Assembly (NCBI GenBank): GCA_902784675.1
Contig: CACZVR010000002.1
Span: forward strand, 1 to 64,000
Source of the DNA: an uncultured Bacteroidales bacterium
GTDB taxonomy: Bacteria > Bacteroidota > Bacteroidia > Bacteroidales > Muribaculaceae
DNA length: 64,000 nt
Direction of reading: 5' to 3'
Shown here: in pieces, positions 9,266 to 18,895 of the stretch
Layout of the letters: each line of letters opens with the position of its first letter
How positions within the stretch are numbered: the stretch's first letter is position 1
The notes under the pieces: generated by a model
What the model was told of the DNA's origin: nothing
What the model saw: only the letters and a program-made list of their open reading frames with translations
The model's database searches: none
Position numbers and translations under genes: made by a program

Positions 9266-9379
9266 TTACTCAGTCACTTCCTCAAAGTCCTCGGGACCAA
9301 CGCCACACAGCGGGCACTCTTCGGGCGGTGTGTCACCCTCATGGATGTAACCACACACATTGCATTTCCATTTCTTCAT
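9266..9379 (-). CDS. Very small rubredoxin-like protein
   Basis: Reading the minus strand from ATG 9379 gives 37 residues, [15 protein letters not shown]...[15 protein letters not shown]...; an alternative ATG at 9385 adds two residues. The two CxxC pairs (CNVC, CPLC) form the iron site. It is far shorter than the usual rubredoxin of about 52 residues. It closely resembles the N-terminus of the rubrerythrin 75 bases downstream ([24 protein letters not shown]), so the two probably share an origin and may exchange electrons. It was identified by direct reading. Confidence 0.88.
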   Translation of the reverse strand: MKKWKCNVCGYIHEGDTPPEECPLCGVGPEDFEEVTE

Positions 9380-9470
9380 TGTCATGAATTGTTTTAGATG
9401 GTTAATAAAAATTGATGGTTACAAAGTTAAGTCACGGGATGGCAAAATTCCAAATTTTTTATTGTTTTTT

Positions 9471-9506
9471 ATGAAAAATCCCTGCAATGGATTCATTGCA
9501 GGGATT
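9471..9506 (-). terminator. Terminator of gapA
   Basis: A 13-bp perfect stem (9477-9489 with 9494-9506) with a four-base loop. On the minus strand it is followed by a T tract. It lies 24 bases past the gapA stop. Confidence 0.85.
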
Positions 9507-9529
9507 CATGCAGTTTGTAATCGCGCGGA

Positions 9530-10621
<1,092 letters not shown>

Positions 10622-10670
10622 TTACTATCTTTGCATTGCGATTGGCTCAACACCAGCCGCTATGCGGCTG

Positions 10671-10678
10671 CAAAGTTA
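10671..10678 (-). promoter_or_regulatory. Candidate -7 box of gapA
   Basis: CAAAGTTA on the plus strand reads TAACTTTG on the minus strand, matching TAnnTTTG. No good -33 box is visible at the right spacing. A plus-strand TATCTTTG at 10626-10633 points towards mscL. Confidence 0.5.
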
Positions 10679-10786
10679 ACAAAAATATCAATACCGCGTT
10701 GACTTCTAGCAACAATTTGCGGCTTTTATCGCACAATTAAGAATGTTTAATATATTCACATGTTATATTTTAAAAACTGAACAATT

Positions 10787-11284
10787 ATGGGTTTTATCAA
10801 AGAATTTAAGGAGTTTGCCATGAAGGGCAATGTAATGGACATGGCTGTCGGTGTGATCATCGGTGGTGCCTTCGGCAAGATTGTTACTTCGCTGGTTGAT
10901 GACGTGCTCATGCCTGCTATCGGCTTGCTGACAGGTGGCATTGACCTCTCTAGCCTGGAGTATCACTTGCCTCCCGTTTCCGAGATGGTCGGCGATGCTG
11001 CTTCGGCAGTCGGGGCCGAGGGTGCCGTTGATGCCGTTGCCGATGCTGCCAACACGGTAGCCGCCAATGCAGGTGTTGCCACCGAGGCCGCCGGTGCCAC
11101 GCTCAAGTACGGTATGTTCCTGCAAAACGTGATCGACTTCCTGATCATTGCACTGTGCATCTTCTTGATGATTAAGGCCATGAACAAGCTCATGCCCAAG
11201 AAGGAAGAGCCCGAGGCTCCTGCTGGTCCCACCCAGGAAGAGCTGCTCACCGACATCCGCGACCTGCTCAAGGAGAAAAAGTGA
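10787..11284 (+). CDS. mscL: Large-conductance mechanosensitive channel
   Basis: A 165-residue inner-membrane channel that opens under membrane tension. The N-terminal [32 protein letters not shown] segment is the TM1 pore helix of the family. TM2 is near [18 protein letters not shown], followed by a cytoplasmic helix rich in charged residues. The periplasmic loop between them is longer than in the 136-residue E. coli protein. It contains an Ala-rich stretch (about residues 62-105) built from [10 protein letters not shown] and [13 protein letters not shown] pieces. A possible -7 box TATCTTTG lies 150 bases upstream. Confidence 0.93.
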   Translation: MGFIKEFKEFAMKGNVMDMAVGVIIGGAFGKIVTSLVDDVLMPAIGLLTGGIDLSSLEYHLPPVSEMVGDAASAVGAEGAVDAVADAANTVAANAGVATEAAGATLKYGMFLQNVIDFLIIALCIFLMIKAMNKLMPKKEEPEAPAGPTQEELLTDIRDLLKEKK

Positions 11285-11385
11285 GAAATCAGCCTTAAAT
11301 TCACGTGGCTGAACACGTGAGAAAGAACTTGTCACGCCTCCGTCACTCTGTTGTGACCACGGGCGTGGCATTTCCTTTAAAGACA

Positions 11386-11423
11386 CGAATAAAGGCCATG
11401 CCGTTTGGCATAGCCTTTATTCG
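11386..11423. terminator. Long bidirectional terminator between mscL and the LuxR-type gene
   Basis: An 11-bp arm (11386-11396 with 11413-11423) continues inward through a second pairing of ATGCC with GGCAT around a GTTT loop. It separates two convergent genes. Confidence 0.8.
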
Positions 11424-11446
11424 TTAATCTCAGGGTGACCGTGATG

Positions 11447-11665
11447 TCAGTCGTTAATCTTTAATAAACCAGTTCGGTAAGCCTTACCTATCAACTCTGC
11501 CACATTGCGCGAGTTGGTCTTACGCAGCAACTGCTTGCGATGATATTCAACGGTGTTAGAGGAGATGAAAATTTTTTCACCTATTTCCTTGCTGTTATAC
11601 CCTGTAGATAGCAATTCGAGTACTTCCTTTTCTCTAGAAGTCAGTTCAATAACGGGGGCACTCAT
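11447..11665 (-). CDS. Stand-alone LuxR/GerE-type helix-turn-helix protein
   Basis: A 72-residue protein made of little more than the GerE DNA-binding domain. LTSREKEVLELLSTGYNSKEIGEKIFISSNTVEYHRKQLLRKT covers the four helices, with the recognition helix at SSNTVEYHRKQLL. It has no receiver or ligand domain, so it must be controlled by expression, dimerisation or a partner. It has its own consensus promoter. Target genes are unknown. Confidence 0.88.
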   Translation of the reverse strand: MSAPVIELTSREKEVLELLSTGYNSKEIGEKIFISSNTVEYHRKQLLRKTNSRNVAELIGKAYRTGLLKIND

Positions 11666-11707
11666 AATATCACGATTTTTGATAAGATGCTAATTTTAAC
11701 GTAGTTG

Positions 11708-11739
11708 CAAAAATAAACAGGAAAAGTAACTAGACCAAA
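11708..11739 (-). promoter_or_regulatory. Promoter of the LuxR-type gene
   Basis: On the minus strand the -7 box TATTTTTG (complement of 11708-11715) and the -33 box TTTG (complement of 11736-11739) are 20 bases apart. Confidence 0.7.
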
Positions 11740-11934
11740 CAAAATGGAAATAATTTGAGCAATTTGATAACAAAACTATGTATTTCAGTAGAAATTTTTA
11801 CTTTTTTCTATCATTTATTCGCTGAATGCCGACTTTTGACACTCTAGCGCACTCCAGGATGAGGCAATTGAAATAGTTGTTTTTAGTAACTTTGGCCTAG
11901 GCCCAGCATCAAGTAAAGTGTTTTAGTCGCGCAC

Positions 11935-13350
11935 TCAAAAATCAATGATAGCGGTATGGTCGTTGATAATCGTCTCGTGCTTGGTACCTATCTCATTGCG
12001 ATCTTCGAGAATGCTGCGCAACACCAGTCGCGCAGTGTTGTAGATGCGAAACCGCATTGCGGCCTTGACAAACGGCCGCAAAATACCCGTGACAGTCTCA
12101 TTCACCACATGATTCACACCGGTGATGAGTTCCTCGATGACACCACGGTTATCAAAGCCGCCCTCGTTACCCTCGGCAAAGGCGATATATACACGAGTGA
12201 CCGGCTCTTGAAGATACTTGAGCAACAGGTTGGCAACGGCATCGGGTGTCTCAGGCAAATTGACATACCTCATGACAAAAGGATGCTCGTCACGGTAATT
12301 GTTTATGGCTTGAACGATATTGGTCCAATAGCGCGAGAGCACGCCATGTGTCATCGATGGTATGCAGTTGACAAAGGTTTCACGAGCACGCTCTCCAAAA
12401 TCAGGATCGCCAGGCAAACTATGCAACTCAATCGTGCGCAGCTGCAATTTGCCCACACGCGGAGCGCAGGTCACCATGCGCCATTGGCAGGGGTAACCAA
12501 CGGCCGCTGCGGTGGCGATTTCCACCATCTTACCTTGATGATGGTTGATTTGACCGATGTCGCTGATGTGCAGATGGCCAGTAAAGATGACATGAACCCC
12601 GGCCTGGATGAGACGACGACACAATTGGGCGGCGTCATCAACCATATAGGGGGCTGCCAGTGTGTCCTCCATGTGGAAATGGGGCACCAGATGATGATGC
12701 ATCATGGCGATGACGCGCCGACCCGATGAGGTGGCACGTTCGGCCTTATCCACCAGCCATTGCTGCGTTGATGGTTCAAGCCGACCACTGGTCTTGCAGT
12801 GGTCCTTGGCATCGCCACGCGACACAAAGGTATTGAGGCGATCCATACAAGCGTCGATGGCGAGAATGGTGAGGTCATCGCCAATATCACGGCAGTAGCT
12901 CAAGGTGTCGGCATCGCGACGTGACAACGCATCATAACCCATGTTACGGTATATGGTGGCAAACTCATTGCGGGTGATGGTGTCGGCAGGGGTTTGAGAG
13001 TCACCGTCATACACCCTTGCATCAGGATTGTTGATGTCGTGGTTACCTGGCACTACCAGCACTTGTATTCCCGCGTCCACTAGGCGTTGCAGCTGTGTCG
13101 CCACCAGTTCATGACTCAAGCGTTCACCATCCTTGGTGAGATCACCTGTCACAATGGTCAAATGGGGTTTCTGACTCAATATGTCGCTGATTAGGGTGTC
13201 AAGGATGCTGAGACTCTCGACGAGCATCTTGCGGTCTCGCTGCAGATACTCTTCGAATGCGCTACCGCCCTTAACGAGCAGCTGCGGTGCCATCACATGC
13301 AAGTCACTGATAACGGCAATCTTTATGCCTTGTTGAATTTCGGTATTCAT
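11935..13350 (-). CDS. Calcineurin-like metallophosphoesterase, cytoplasmic paralogue
   Basis: A 471-residue protein of the calcineurin-like superfamily. Metal-binding motifs are in order: ISDLHV near residue 17, TGDLTKDGERLSHE near 68, PGNHDINNP near 100, AMMHHHLVPHF near 215 and TGHLHISD near 260. It has no signal peptide. It is a clear paralogue of the exported protein at 15038-16507; the two share the same motif set and C-terminal DRNEIG-type tail (LEDRNEIGTKHET here). It is the last gene of a minus-strand group, 14 bases after GH27. The substrate is unknown. Confidence 0.85.
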   Translation of the reverse strand: MNTEIQQGIKIAVISDLHVMAPQLLVKGGSAFEEYLQRDRKMLVESLSILDTLISDILSQKPHLTIVTGDLTKDGERLSHELVATQLQRLVDAGIQVLVVPGNHDINNPDARVYDGDSQTPADTITRNEFATIYRNMGYDALSRRDADTLSYCRDIGDDLTILAIDACMDRLNTFVSRGDAKDHCKTSGRLEPSTQQWLVDKAERATSSGRRVIAMMHHHLVPHFHMEDTLAAPYMVDDAAQLCRRLIQAGVHVIFTGHLHISDIGQINHHQGKMVEIATAAAVGYPCQWRMVTCAPRVGKLQLRTIELHSLPGDPDFGERARETFVNCIPSMTHGVLSRYWTNIVQAINNYRDEHPFVMRYVNLPETPDAVANLLLKYLQEPVTRVYIAFAEGNEGGFDNRGVIEELITGVNHVVNETVTGILRPFVKAAMRFRIYNTARLVLRSILEDRNEIGTKHETIINDHTAIIDF

Positions 13351-13364
13351 AGTTCAAGGGGGTA

Positions 13365-14948
13365 TTAATCAAGTTCCATTTTGTCGATGTCAGGGAGCCA
13401 GACACCGTCGTTCCACAGGCGGATGACGTTGTTTCCCTCATTAAGGTTGACATCCACATTCACAGTCAGCGGTTTGCTCCAGTCCTTGCCATCGATGGAG
13501 TAAGTGCCCACTTGCTTGCCGTTGACCTCGACATTGATTTCGCGCCAGTTGCCGGCATAAAAATGCAGGGTCATGGTGCGTCGGCCTGAACTGTCCACAC
13601 GCACGTTCTTCCAAATCAAGTCATTGCCCGGACGATAACCCAGATAGCAGGTCACATAACCGCCCGATGCGCCCTCCTTGGGAATGTAACTGCCAGTGTA
13701 CACATCGTTGTACCAGTGCAATTCCTGGTATTTGCTCAGGTAGGCGGTCTCAGCCTCATACACCTTGCGCTCCAGACGTTGTTCGGCCTTTGCACGGTAA
13801 ATCTTGGTGCCATGTGCAGGGACCGTGACAGTGACCGAACCCAAGGCACTGCCTGCGCTGGCCTGTGCAAAGCAGTCATAAAGTTCCACTTTGCCGCCCA
13901 AGTCAATGGTGTTGAAGTCCAACTTCACAGTCTGTTTCTTGTCGCTGGGATTGTAAACTGCAAAAGTGCGCTCTTTTCCGTAAAGCTGCTTGATGTCCTT
14001 GACCATGATAAAGCACTCGCCTTGCTTGGCAGCCAGATAGGCCTGCAGGTGCAACGGATCTTGATTGAGGGCAATCAGGTCACGGTTGGTGAGCAGAGCC
14101 AATGCCCTGGGTTTGATCGTGGCCATGTCACAACCGATGAGCAGCGGCGATGACATGATACACCACATTCCAAAATGCGTCTCGTCCTCGGTCTGAGACA
14201 TTGATCGTCCCACCTCCAGCATGTCCATGTCGTTGTAGTGACCGTCATGACAATAGGCACTCAAGTACAGGTTCTCGGCAAGAATCTCTTTTACCGATTT
14301 CCAAGCGTCATAAATGTCGCCTGTCGTCCGCCACGAGTCGGCCACATCGGCGGCCCAGTTACCGGGATAGGCCCAGCGACAGATGTTGAAGACGATATCC
14401 TGCTTGCCACAGTTGCGGATGGCATTGGAAATCCTGGTGTACTGCTCACGCTCGTCAAGATCCAGATGGCGGCCACCGCAGTAATCCACCTTGATAAAAT
14501 CAAAATCCCAGTCACGGAAGTAGAGCTGACAGTCTTGCTCCTCATGGCCGTAAAGTCCGACTCCTACGCCCCATGCATTCCGGTTTCCCGATCCGCAAGT
14601 ATTGTCACCCGCGTCACTATAGATACCAGCCTTCAAGCCCAGCGAGTGGATATAGTCCACCAGGGCACGCATCCCGTTGGGGAACCGTTCCATATTCAGG
14701 CGCAGGTGCCCGTCATCGCCACGTCCTTGCCAGTAACCGTCGTCGATGTTGATATAGCGGTAGCCCGCGTCCTGCAGTCCGCTCCGATGCATGGCATCGG
14801 CCTGCTGACGGATAAGTTGCTCATTGATGTCCAGTGCAAAGGTGTTCCAGGAACTCCACCCCATGGTGGGGGTGCGCTGGGCTGCTGCCGACAGGGCCAA
14901 TGACAACAGCAGGGTCATCAAGTATAGTTTTTTCATCATTGCAGTCAT
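13365..14948 (-). CDS. GH27 alpha-galactosidase-type glycoside hydrolase, exported
   Basis: A 527-residue secreted hydrolase. The signal peptide KKLYLMTLLLSLALSAAAQ precedes the TIM-barrel start TPTMGWSSWNTF. The catalytic nucleophile is Asp155 in FIKVDYCGG, and the acid/base is probably Asp211 in DSWRTTGDIYD. Other GH27 signatures are YINIDDGYW and SPLLIGCDM. From about residue 390 a beta-rich domain beginning VYEAETAYLS looks like a CBM6/35-type carbohydrate-binding module. Start choice lies among ATG codons at 14948, 14939 and 14936. It is flanked by two related metallophosphoesterases. Alpha-galactoside specificity is inferred from the family. Confidence 0.9.
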   Translation of the reverse strand: MTAMMKKLYLMTLLLSLALSAAAQRTPTMGWSSWNTFALDINEQLIRQQADAMHRSGLQDAGYRYINIDDGYWQGRGDDGHLRLNMERFPNGMRALVDYIHSLGLKAGIYSDAGDNTCGSGNRNAWGVGVGLYGHEEQDCQLYFRDWDFDFIKVDYCGGRHLDLDEREQYTRISNAIRNCGKQDIVFNICRWAYPGNWAADVADSWRTTGDIYDAWKSVKEILAENLYLSAYCHDGHYNDMDMLEVGRSMSQTEDETHFGMWCIMSSPLLIGCDMATIKPRALALLTNRDLIALNQDPLHLQAYLAAKQGECFIMVKDIKQLYGKERTFAVYNPSDKKQTVKLDFNTIDLGGKVELYDCFAQASAGSALGSVTVTVPAHGTKIYRAKAEQRLERKVYEAETAYLSKYQELHWYNDVYTGSYIPKEGASGGYVTCYLGYRPGNDLIWKNVRVDSSGRRTMTLHFYAGNWREINVEVNGKQVGTYSIDGKDWSKPLTVNVDVNLNEGNNVIRLWNDGVWLPDIDKMELD

Positions 14949-14977
14949 CTTTTAAAGTATTGATATTTAGATGACCA

Positions 14978-14985
14978 CAAATATA
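14978..14985 (-). promoter_or_regulatory. Candidate internal promoter of the GH27 gene
   Basis: CAAATATA reads TATATTTG on the minus strand and lies about 30 bases before the GH27 start. This could give GH27 and the downstream phosphoesterase separate expression. No clear -33 box is seen. Confidence 0.5.
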
Positions 14986-15037
14986 GTGATTTTTCCTGAA
15001 TGAAAACATCCAGGAACATGTTTTTATCTGTAAAAAA

Positions 15038-16507
15038 TCACAGGTGAATGGTGAGTCTGAGGTCGCTGACACGGGATTCGGTCGCCGAACCCACTTCGTT
15101 GCGGTCCTCAAGCACGCTGCGCACCACGGGATCCAGTTTGGGATAAACCTCGTTGAGGAAGAATTCCCACAAGTTATCGGCCTGTTCGGGCGCTACTTCC
15201 TCGATCATGGCACGAATACCTTGTTTTCCTTGTTCGATGAGGGCCTCGGTGTCGGCATTCTGCTCGTTGCCTTCAACCACGGCGAGCAGGGCGCGCGATA
15301 GCACCTCACTCAAGTGGCGCAACACGAGTTGTGTCGCCTGTTGAGGAGTTTCGGGCAGATTTGTCTTGCTACCGTCCATCTCGAGCATGGCCTTGAGCTG
15401 TCCCATGCGGCCACCCAAGCGGGTCCACACTTTGTCCGAGAGCATACTCGCCATGCCTGGAGTGGCGTTGATGATGCGTTGCCGTCCCTGTTCGCGCAGG
15501 TCAGGACAAGCCGAGGTCGAAGTGAGCCAACGGGTATCGATGTCAAGGGTATTACGCTTGCGGTGAATGGTCGCTGTGCGCAGGGCAAAGGGGTAACAGA
15601 TAGCCGAACCTGTAGCGACCTCGACAATGCTGTCCCCGCTCTCACCGTCATGCAGCGTGGCGGCATCGGTCACATGCAGATGACCAGTGAAAACCGTGTG
15701 AATGCCGGCATGCAACAGTTGACGGGCTATGGTGTCATGATTCTTAACGATGTAGTTGGCCAGCAAACGGTCCTCGCGGTCAAAATGCGGCACCAGATGG
15801 TGGTGCATCATTGCGATGACCTGTTTGCCTTGTTGCTGTGCACGGCTAGCTTGATCAACAACCCATTGCAAGGTTTCGGGCTTGATGCGACCTCCATTGT
15901 GATAAGTGTCAACACTGTCGCCACGGCTGACCAGCGTGTTCAACTCGTCCATGTTGCTGTCGATGCCAATGATGACGATACCCTTTATCGGCTCACAGCA
16001 ATAACTCAATGATGCGGGGTCGCGCATAGACTGTCCACCATAGCCGCAACCACGATAGATTTGCGCAAACTCCTCTCGAGAGACCGTAGCAGTAGGCATT
16101 GTGTTGTCACCGTCATATCTTCTTGCATAGGGGTTGTTGCAGTCATGGTTGCCAGGGATGACCAGCGGCTGGATTCCATGCTGTTGCAGGCGGGCCAGAT
16201 GCCATGCCATGCGCTCGTGGCTCAGGCGCTCACCGTTATAGGTGAGGTCACCTGTGAACAACACGACCGAGGGCTTCAGAGCAATGAGGCTGTCGGTGAT
16301 AGAAGCCATGATCTCGTCGCTCATCGCCATCATCTTGCTATCGGCGGCATCGGCGCGGTCAATGGCACTGCCGGGAGTGATCAGCTCAGGGCTGAGGAGA
16401 TGCACGTCACTGATGATGGCGATGCGGTCGAGCGTCATGCGCGCCTGAGTGTCAAATGCAAACAGCGTAGTCAATAACATTATTATATAAATGAGCCTTA
16501 TCTTCAT
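15038..16507 (-). CDS. Calcineurin-like metallophosphoesterase, exported paralogue
   Basis: A 489-residue protein with a signal peptide (IRLIYIIMLLTTLFAFDTQA). Metal-site motifs are ISDVHLL, TGDLTYNGERLSHE, PGNHDCNNP, AMMHHHLVPHF and TGHLHVTD. The order and spacing mirror the cytoplasmic paralogue at 11935-13350. The C-terminal SVLEDRNEVGSATESRVSDL matches the paralogue's tail. It starts 20 bases after the aroA stop and is probably on the same transcript. Its periplasmic or outer-membrane location suggests phosphate release from an extracellular substrate, but that is inference. Confidence 0.85.
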   Translation of the reverse strand: MKIRLIYIIMLLTTLFAFDTQARMTLDRIAIISDVHLLSPELITPGSAIDRADAADSKMMAMSDEIMASITDSLIALKPSVVLFTGDLTYNGERLSHERMAWHLARLQQHGIQPLVIPGNHDCNNPYARRYDGDNTMPTATVSREEFAQIYRGCGYGGQSMRDPASLSYCCEPIKGIVIIGIDSNMDELNTLVSRGDSVDTYHNGGRIKPETLQWVVDQASRAQQQGKQVIAMMHHHLVPHFDREDRLLANYIVKNHDTIARQLLHAGIHTVFTGHLHVTDAATLHDGESGDSIVEVATGSAICYPFALRTATIHRKRNTLDIDTRWLTSTSACPDLREQGRQRIINATPGMASMLSDKVWTRLGGRMGQLKAMLEMDGSKTNLPETPQQATQLVLRHLSEVLSRALLAVVEGNEQNADTEALIEQGKQGIRAMIEEVAPEQADNLWEFFLNEVYPKLDPVVRSVLEDRNEVGSATESRVSDLRLTIHL

Positions 16508-16527
16508 TTTCTTACAGCCTTTTGCAT

Positions 16528-17763
16528 TTATTGTGCCAATTCACTCACGCTGAATCCTGCCTGGGCCAAATGTCGCCAATAGGACGGATAAGACTTGCTC
16601 ACCACCTGGGCGTTTCTTATTACCAAACCGGGGAAACGCACTGCCGCTGGAGCAAAGGCCATTGCCAAACGATGATCATCATGCGGATCAATGACAGGCG
16701 GTTGTTCACTCACTGCGACACGCTCACCATACCATGAGACGGCATCCTCGCTCTCGATTTTCAAGACATAGCCTAATTTCAGCAATTCGGTGCGCAATGC
16801 TTCTACACGGTCACTCTCCTTGAGGTGTAGGGTACGCACGCCCGTCATGCGAAATGAGCGTTCCAGCAGGCACAACAGCACGGCCCATGACAGTGCCAAA
16901 TCGGGTGTGGCCGTCATGTCCACATAACTGGAACAACAACAGCCGATGAAATGACTTGTGTCAAGCGCCACGCCCATCGAATCAAAGCGTGATTCGATAC
17001 CCAAGGCACGCCCCAATTCCACCAGTCGGGAATCACCCTGAATGCTGTCGGGCACCAACCCCATGAGTTGCAGCTGTGACTGAGGCAACAGTGCAGCAAT
17101 TGCATACCACGGAGCGGCTGCACTCCAATCGGCCTCCACCAGGCAACCGTCACCGGCATATCCGTCACCCGCGTTGATGTGATAATCTGTGATTTCCACC
17201 TGTGCTCCCATCTGTCGCATGACACTGGCAGTCAAGTGGATATAGGGAGCCGAGACAATATCCCCCGTGAGGGTGATGGCCCCGCCCCCGATAGTGGGCA
17301 AAATCATCATTACCGCCGAAATGAATTGTGAGCTCACGCTGCCGTCCATGACCACATCACCGCCACGCAAAGTCTTGCCTGTGATGCGCAGGGGTGGATA
17401 ACCCTCATCGCCCATGTAGTCAATGCAAGCGCCCAATCGGCGCAGGGCATCGACCAGCGCACCGATTGGGCGGTGGCGCATGCGTTCAGTGCCGTCGAGC
17501 GCCACAGTAATTCCCTCACGGGTGGCAAAATAGGCGGTGAGGAAGCGCATTGCTGTACCAGCAGCTCCCACGTCAATGACACCGCCGTCACGCCCCAAGG
17601 CATCAATCATCACAGCAGTGTCATCGCACAGGGCTGGATGCATCACTTGGGGCTCACCGTCACACAAGGCGGCAATGAGCAACGCACGGTTTGTGATGCT
17701 TTTGGATGTGGGCAACGCAATCTTTGCGCTGGCAATATCAGGTGCATGGAGTCGCAAGTCCAT
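16528..17763 (-). CDS. aroA: 3-phosphoshikimate 1-carboxyvinyltransferase (EPSP synthase)
   Basis: A 411-residue enzyme that joins phosphoenolpyruvate to shikimate-3-phosphate. The N-terminal LPTSKSITNRALLIAAL loop binds substrate, GAAGTAMRFLTAY is the PEP-site motif, and LKESDRVEALRTEL plus DHRLAMAFAP complete the active site. ATG 17763 is chosen; an upstream GTG at 17775 would add four residues. It starts a minus-strand run with the phosphoesterases and GH27. The pairing of an amino-acid biosynthesis gene with exported hydrolases is probably just operon layout. Confidence 0.95.
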   Translation of the reverse strand: MDLRLHAPDIASAKIALPTSKSITNRALLIAALCDGEPQVMHPALCDDTAVMIDALGRDGGVIDVGAAGTAMRFLTAYFATREGITVALDGTERMRHRPIGALVDALRRLGACIDYMGDEGYPPLRITGKTLRGGDVVMDGSVSSQFISAVMMILPTIGGGAITLTGDIVSAPYIHLTASVMRQMGAQVEITDYHINAGDGYAGDGCLVEADWSAAAPWYAIAALLPQSQLQLMGLVPDSIQGDSRLVELGRALGIESRFDSMGVALDTSHFIGCCCSSYVDMTATPDLALSWAVLLCLLERSFRMTGVRTLHLKESDRVEALRTELLKLGYVLKIESEDAVSWYGERVAVSEQPPVIDPHDDHRLAMAFAPAAVRFPGLVIRNAQVVSKSYPSYWRHLAQAGFSVSELAQ

Positions 17764-17794
17764 CTTTTTTATCACGATTAAATCAACGATGACG

Positions 17795-17802
17795 CAAAGA
17801 TA
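17795..17802 (-). promoter_or_regulatory. -7 box of aroA
   Basis: CAAAGATA reads TATCTTTG on the minus strand, 32 bases before the aroA ATG. Confidence 0.6.
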
Positions 17803-17824
17803 ATGAATTCATCGGATTTTTTTG

Positions 17825-17832
17825 TAATTTTG
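17825..17832 (+). promoter_or_regulatory. -7 box of the cvpA operon
   Basis: TAATTTTG, 27 bases before ATG 17859 and back to back with the aroA box. Confidence 0.65.
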
Positions 17833-17858
17833 CAGTCTAACCTAATAAAAACAAGACA

Positions 17859-18437
17859 ATGACAATAGTTGACACTATATTGATTCTGATTATACTCGGG
17901 GGTATCGTGCTGGGCTACCGCAAGGGCTTCATCGGACAGTTATCGTCGCTCGTTTCATGGATTGTCGCCATTGTGTTGTGTTACAAATGCGGTGACTTGA
18001 TACAGGGCATCTTCCTTTCGGTCGTTCCCAGCGCTGCCGACTGGCCCTTGTCAACGGTCACCGTCAAGACCGTGTCGCTGGCGTTTGCTTTTCTGCTGGT
18101 CATGGTGGTCATCAGGCTCTTAATGCGTCTTTTCAAGGGCGCTCTCAAGGCTGCCGATTTGAGTTTTATCGACCGCTTGGGCGGTTCCCTGCTGTTCATG
18201 TTCAAGTATGCTTTCATCTTGAGCATCGTGCTCAATTTACTCTATGCCATCAACCCCGACATGGATACCTTCGGCACCAAACACATGCTGAAAAACAAGC
18301 CTTACGAGTTGACGCTGGACCTCATGCCACGCATCCTGGGCAGTGACAAAATGCCAAGCGATTCATTGAAACTCTACCGCGACCTCATCGAGCAAGTCCC
18401 ACAGGACGACGAGCCATTCAACACCACCGAGACTTAA
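17859..18437 (+). CDS. CvpA family membrane protein
   Basis: A 192-residue inner-membrane protein with about four hydrophobic helices. The opening MTIVDTILILIILGGIVLGYRKGFIGQ carries the family YRKGF pattern, and FIDRLGG is also typical. The family is linked to colicin V production and envelope homeostasis; its exact role here is not known. The C-terminus is polar and cytoplasmic. It starts a plus-strand series of envelope and tRNA genes, although a second promoter lies before the next gene. Confidence 0.85.
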   Translation: MTIVDTILILIILGGIVLGYRKGFIGQLSSLVSWIVAIVLCYKCGDLIQGIFLSVVPSAADWPLSTVTVKTVSLAFAFLLVMVVIRLLMRLFKGALKAADLSFIDRLGGSLLFMFKYAFILSIVLNLLYAINPDMDTFGTKHMLKNKPYELTLDLMPRILGSDKMPSDSLKLYRDLIEQVPQDDEPFNTTET

Positions 18438-18482
18438 ACACATTTTAAGGATATTTCGCACTGTGATATCAAGCAAATGGTG

Positions 18483-18490
18483 TAACTTTG
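18483..18490 (+). promoter_or_regulatory. -7 box of the DUF4491 operon
   Basis: TAACTTTG at 18483-18490. It makes the apparent start at 18488 impossible and supports ATG 18551 instead. Confidence 0.65.
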
Positions 18491-18550
18491 CGGGACTATT
18501 TCCGTGAGCCCTGTCATGGGTACACGGCATGCGGCAATTTTCAAGAACAA

Positions 18551-18895
18551 ATGATGGACTTTCTTGCAACATATCATCTGCAGGGCCTGGTTTTGGGTCT
18601 GTGCTCATTTCTCATCATCGGCATCTGTCACCCGCTGGTCATCAAGGGCGAGTACCACTACGGGCTGCGTTTCAAGTGGGTTTTCCTTGTGGCTGGCGTG
18701 CTGCTGTGCATTGCGTCGTTGTTGACGGGTAACATCCTGCTCTCCTCGTTAATGGGAGTGGGCGCTTTTTCCTGCTTTTGGGGCATCCGGGAGATGAATC
18801 AACAACAGGAGCGCGTGCGCAAGGGATGGTTCCCACGCAACCCCAAACGCACCTATCCCTGGGACAAACAAACAGACGAGCACACTAAACAGTGA
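18551..18895 (+). CDS. DUF4491 family membrane protein
   Basis: A 114-residue protein read from ATG 18551 (ATG 18554 also possible). Three hydrophobic segments are visible, including LVLGLCSFLIIGICHPLVIK. The C-terminal RVRKGWFPRNPKRTY is the signature I associate with DUF4491. Function is unknown. The stop TGA overlaps a GTG start of the next gene (GTGA), which implies translational coupling. Confidence 0.8.
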   Translation: MMDFLATYHLQGLVLGLCSFLIIGICHPLVIKGEYHYGLRFKWVFLVAGVLLCIASLLTGNILLSSLMGVGAFSCFWGIREMNQQQERVRKGWFPRNPKRTYPWDKQTDEHTKQ

